From: DATBMY01 sp036554605
GTDB lineage: Bacteria; Acidobacteriota; Blastocatellia; UBA7656
DNA: 8,257 bases
Direction of reading: 5' to 3'
NCBI GenBank assembly: GCA_036554605.1
Contig: DATBMY010000475.1
Span: 1 to 8,257 of the forward strand
In this document: in pieces, positions 5,795 through 8,257 of the stretch
How the letters are laid out: each line of letters begins with the position of its first letter
How positions within the stretch are numbered: position 1 is the stretch's first letter
Notes under the pieces: generated by a model
The model's database searches: none
What the model saw: only the letters and a program-made list of their open reading frames with translations
Told to the model about the DNA's origin: nothing
Translations under genes and position numbers: made by a program

Positions 5795-7795
5795 ATGAAG
5801 CGATGCCCGGTCTGCAAGAGAGAGATGAAAGACCAGTTGCTCTTTTGCCCGTTTGACGGCATAGCGCTTGTCGCCGCCCCGGCAGACAGATTCATAGGAG
5901 AACTGCTCGATGACAAATATCGCATCCTGGAGAAGATAGGCGAGGGCGGCATGGGGCGGGTTTATAAGGCGCGCCACATACACATGGACAGCATCGTCGC
6001 TATAAAGATTCTCCATCCGCATCTGGCCTCCGACGATATCACGCTCGAGCGGTTCCGGCTCGAAGCGCGCGCGACGGCATACATACGCCATCCGAACGCG
6101 GTTACCGTCTCGGACTTCGGGGTGACGAAAGATACGGGCATCGCTTATCTCGTGATGGAGTTCATCGAAGGCATTGAGCTGCGGGCGAAAATAAAAGAGA
6201 AGCAGCAGCTCGACTATGAAGAGGCATTCTTGATTGTGCAGGAGACCTGCGCCGCGCTACAGGCCGCGCACTCGAAAGGGATAATCCACCGCGATCTCAA
6301 GCCCGACAATATATGGCTCTTCAGAAACGACGAGGGCGTCGAGCATGTCAAGGTCCTGGACTTCGGCATCGCCAAGCTGAAGGCTAATACGAGGAATCTG
6401 ACGCAGGCGGGGATGATAGTCGGCACGCCTTTCTACATGTCGCCCGAGCAGTGCACCGGCGAAGAGCTCGACGCGCGCTCCGATATATACAGCCTCGGGG
6501 TAATAATCTATGAGATGCTGACGGGGCAGGTTCCCTTCAAGGCATCGACGCCGATCGGAGTGGCCTTCAAGCATGCGCATGAATCGCCCAAACCGCTGCG
6601 GGAATTTCGGCCCGACATCCCAGTGCCGATAGAGAACGTCATAATGCGCGCGCTACGTAAAGAGCGCGGGGAGCGCCATTCAACGGCAATGGAACTGAGC
6701 CTGGAGTTTGAAGCGGCGCTCTACAAATCGGGCATAGAGTTAAGACACAGGACTCCGCCCTCAGCCTATCCGGTCACAGGCTATTCAATCCCGCCGCCGA
6801 GAACCGATTCGCTGCCGAGCACACAAGCCGCGGGCACGACGGGCGAGGCGGCGAGACTCGAAAGCTCTACTCCACAGGAGACGCCACAGGCTCAGTTTCG
6901 CACTCCGGTGCCGCCCTCGAACACCGGGACTCAGCAGGGGATGCAATCGCCGGGGTTGAATCTGCTTGCTAAGGACCCGCCCCTTTTGTCGCTCCCGCAA
7001 GAGACCGGATTCTCGCGCAACCTCATTTACGGCGGCCTGGCAGCGCTCTTGATCATGGCGGTTGCGGCAATATTACTGCTCAGAAGCACGGATGAAACGG
7101 ATGATGCATCGAGTAACGCCGGGGCGATCAGCACCGCGAAAGGCACCCCCATAGCGGCCGCGCCGGCGGGGATGGTCATTATTCCGGCCGGCAAATTCGA
7201 GAGGGGCAACCCGCGAGGCGGGGAGGATGAAAAGCCCGTGCAGGAAGAAGCGGTCAAAGATTTCTACATTGACAGGTACGAGGTTACCAATCACCAGTAC
7301 TACGAATTCGTGACCGCGAGCAAGTACGGCAAATGGCCCGCTGGATGGCCCGAGACCTGGAAAGCGGGCAACTTCGGGCCCGATGCTTATATTCCCGTCG
7401 TAAACATAAGCTGGAGCGACGCGGACGCCTACGCCAGATGGGCCGGGAAGCGGCTTCCCACAGAAGTGGAATGGGAGTATGCCGCGCGCGGCAGCGACGG
7501 GCGGCTCTACCCATGGGGGAGTACCTTCAACCGCAGGTATGCGAGGATTGAGGGCGACGGGCCCGAGGCTGTCGTCAAGTATGTCAACGATAAGAGCCCC
7601 TTCGAGGTCTTCGGGCTTGGCGGCAACGTAAGCGAGTGGACCTCATCGGATGGCGAGGGGGGCAAGAAGATAGTTCGAGGCGCCAGTTTCTTATCCAGCC
7701 CCGAGTATCTGAGAGTCACGATACGCAGTTCCGCGCTGCCGGAAAGAGCTTATGAGTTTATAGGCTTCCGATGCGTTAAGGATATATCCGAGTGA
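5795..7795 (+). CDS. Transmembrane Ser/Thr protein kinase with zinc-ribbon-like N-terminus and C-terminal FGE-like domain
   Basis: This 666-residue Hanks-type kinase appears complete. Residues 4-20 form a zinc-ribbon-like knuckle, CPVC then FCPFDG, with only three Cys (4, 7, 18). The kinase domain spans about 42-310: glycine loop GEGGMGRVYKA (49-59), Lys71 in VAIK, Glu90, HRDLKPDN with catalytic Asp167, DFG at 189-191 and SPE at 216-218, so it should be active. A Pro/Ser/Thr/Gln-rich linker (about 318-405) leads to one membrane span (about 409-429). The rest, residues about 456-663, is an FGE-sulfatase (SUMF1-like) fold with GMVIIPAGKF, RLPTEVEWEYAARG, GGNVSEW and GFRCV. This orientation puts the kinase in the cytoplasm and the FGE-like domain outside. 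Where FGE enzymes have their two active-site Cys, Ser634 and Leu639 are found, so it is probably a sensor or binding module and not an oxidase. AGGAG (5783-5787) is seven bases before the ATG. Ligand and targets are unknown. Confidence 0.94.
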   Translation: MKRCPVCKREMKDQLLFCPFDGIALVAAPADRFIGELLDDKYRILEKIGEGGMGRVYKARHIHMDSIVAIKILHPHLASDDITLERFRLEARATAYIRHPNAVTVSDFGVTKDTGIAYLVMEFIEGIELRAKIKEKQQLDYEEAFLIVQETCAALQAAHSKGIIHRDLKPDNIWLFRNDEGVEHVKVLDFGIAKLKANTRNLTQAGMIVGTPFYMSPEQCTGEELDARSDIYSLGVIIYEMLTGQVPFKASTPIGVAFKHAHESPKPLREFRPDIPVPIENVIMRALRKERGERHSTAMELSLEFEAALYKSGIELRHRTPPSAYPVTGYSIPPPRTDSLPSTQAAGTTGEAARLESSTPQETPQAQFRTPVPPSNTGTQQGMQSPGLNLLAKDPPLLSLPQETGFSRNLIYGGLAALLIMAVAAILLLRSTDETDDASSNAGAISTAKGTPIAAAPAGMVIIPAGKFERGNPRGGEDEKPVQEEAVKDFYIDRYEVTNHQYYEFVTASKYGKWPAGWPETWKAGNFGPDAYIPVVNISWSDADAYARWAGKRLPTEVEWEYAARGSDGRLYPWGSTFNRRYARIEGDGPEAVVKYVNDKSPFEVFGLGGNVSEWTSSDGEGGKKIVRGASFLSSPEYLRVTIRSSALPERAYEFIGFRCVKDISE

Positions 7796-7880
7796 GACCG
7801 CGAAGGCTTTAATGCGCGGGCGCGGATGCCGGATTAATGTAGCAGAAATTGAATCTCGCGGCTTCGCCTGCGAATCCCCC

Positions 7881-7909
7881 TTGGTTTGCCGGTCAAGTTG
7901 TAGTATAAA
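7881..7909 (+). promoter_or_regulatory. Promoter for the terminal secreted-protein gene
   Basis: TTGGTT (7881-7886) and TATAAA (7904-7909) are separated by exactly 17 bases. A start near 7916 would give a leader of about 109 nt before the ATG at 8025. This suggests the last gene is not simply read through from the kinase gene, which ends 229 bases earlier without a clear terminator. The remainder of this gap shows no gene. Confidence 0.5.
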
Positions 7910-8024
7910 GAACCCCTCATCGCTGGCATGTTGGATTCCTACTGCAAAGCGCGAACGCGCTCGGTCTCTTACCATTAGAGATAAACGGTTCGTCGATAAC
8001 CGGCAAAGCACTGGAGTTTAGACA

Positions 8025-8257
8025 ATGCGCTATCTAGCAACTATTTCATTAATTGCACTCCTCACCCTCACTCAATCTTTCTTTACTCTCCGCGCCTATG
8101 CCCAGCGCGATGTGGAAGAAAGAGTTCGCAAGCCCAAACCAAAACCGAAGCCGCGCGCCGGGGCCAAAACAGAATCCGACACAACCGGCTCGAATCGACA
8201 GCCCAAATCTCAGCCCAAGTCCGAAGCCAAAACCGAGAGCTCAACCCCGGTCGAGGG
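8025..8257 (+). CDS. Secreted Lys/Pro-rich protein, N-terminal part (3' end outside window)
   Basis: An open frame begins at ATG 8025 with GGAG (8013-8016) eight bases upstream and runs off the right edge after 77 codons. The first 26 or so residues are a signal peptide: MRYL, a hydrophobic Leu/Ile/Thr/Phe stretch, then AYA before Gln as the probable cleavage site. The mature part starts QRDVEERVRKPKPKPKPRAG and continues as a low-complexity segment rich in Lys, Pro, Ser, Thr and Glu, which looks like a flexible periplasmic linker before a domain outside the window. The function cannot be told. Proximity to the membrane kinase (229 bases, same strand) makes an envelope-related role possible, but the separate promoter argues against an obligate operon. 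Confidence 0.8.
   Translation, partial: MRYLATISLIALLTLTQSFFTLRAYAQRDVEERVRKPKPKPKPRAGAKTESDTTGSNRQPKSQPKSEAKTESSTPVE

Noticed and set aside
7796..7880. Intrinsic terminator after the kinase gene
   Set aside because: Only short GC inverted stretches are present, with no stable stem followed by a T tract.

Overview
The window is a GC-rich bacterial chromosomal segment that most resembles Acidobacteriota of the Blastocatellia type. That placement is an inference from the gene mix: a TonB-dependent receptor with a carboxypeptidase-like N-terminal domain, a zinc-ribbon Ser/Thr kinase fused to a formylglycine-enzyme-like domain, and small palindromic repeats between genes. No rRNA, tRNA, insertion sequence or CRISPR array was seen.

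Layout, left to right. The 3' end of a class III aminotransferase gene runs in on the + strand and converges on a DoxX-family membrane protein gene, with a shared bidirectional terminator between them. Upstream of doxX on the same (-) strand lies a YmdB-type metallophosphoesterase gene. A divergent + strand gene encodes a small, very basic, secreted peptidoglycan-binding protein. It is followed by a 69-residue, charged, probably helical protein of unknown function with its own promoter and leader. Short REP-like palindromes sit at 929-948 and 2919-2946.

The centre of the window is a vitamin B12 uptake locus on the - strand: a BtuB-like outer-membrane receptor preceded by a cobalamin riboswitch (about 5384-5643). 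The riboswitch identifies the substrate, which the protein sequence alone would leave open. It also shows that the receptor starts further downstream than the longest reading frame suggests. A long GC-rich hairpin of about 100 nt is embedded between the conserved core and the closing 3' element of the aptamer. A possible Shine-Dalgarno-sequestering hairpin lies just before the start codon. This riboswitch with its built-in repeat-like hairpin is the most unusual thing in the window.

Divergently transcribed from the B12 locus is a 666-residue transmembrane Ser/Thr kinase: zinc-ribbon-like N-terminus, complete kinase domain, Pro/Ser/Thr-rich linker, one membrane span and an extracytoplasmic FGE-like domain lacking the catalytic cysteines. 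After it, behind a good promoter, begins a secreted Lys/Pro-rich protein that runs off the right edge.

The genes do not form one pathway. The btuB unit is B12 acquisition, the kinase looks like an envelope-signal transducer, and the peptidoglycan-binding protein and the terminal secreted protein are envelope components of unknown role.
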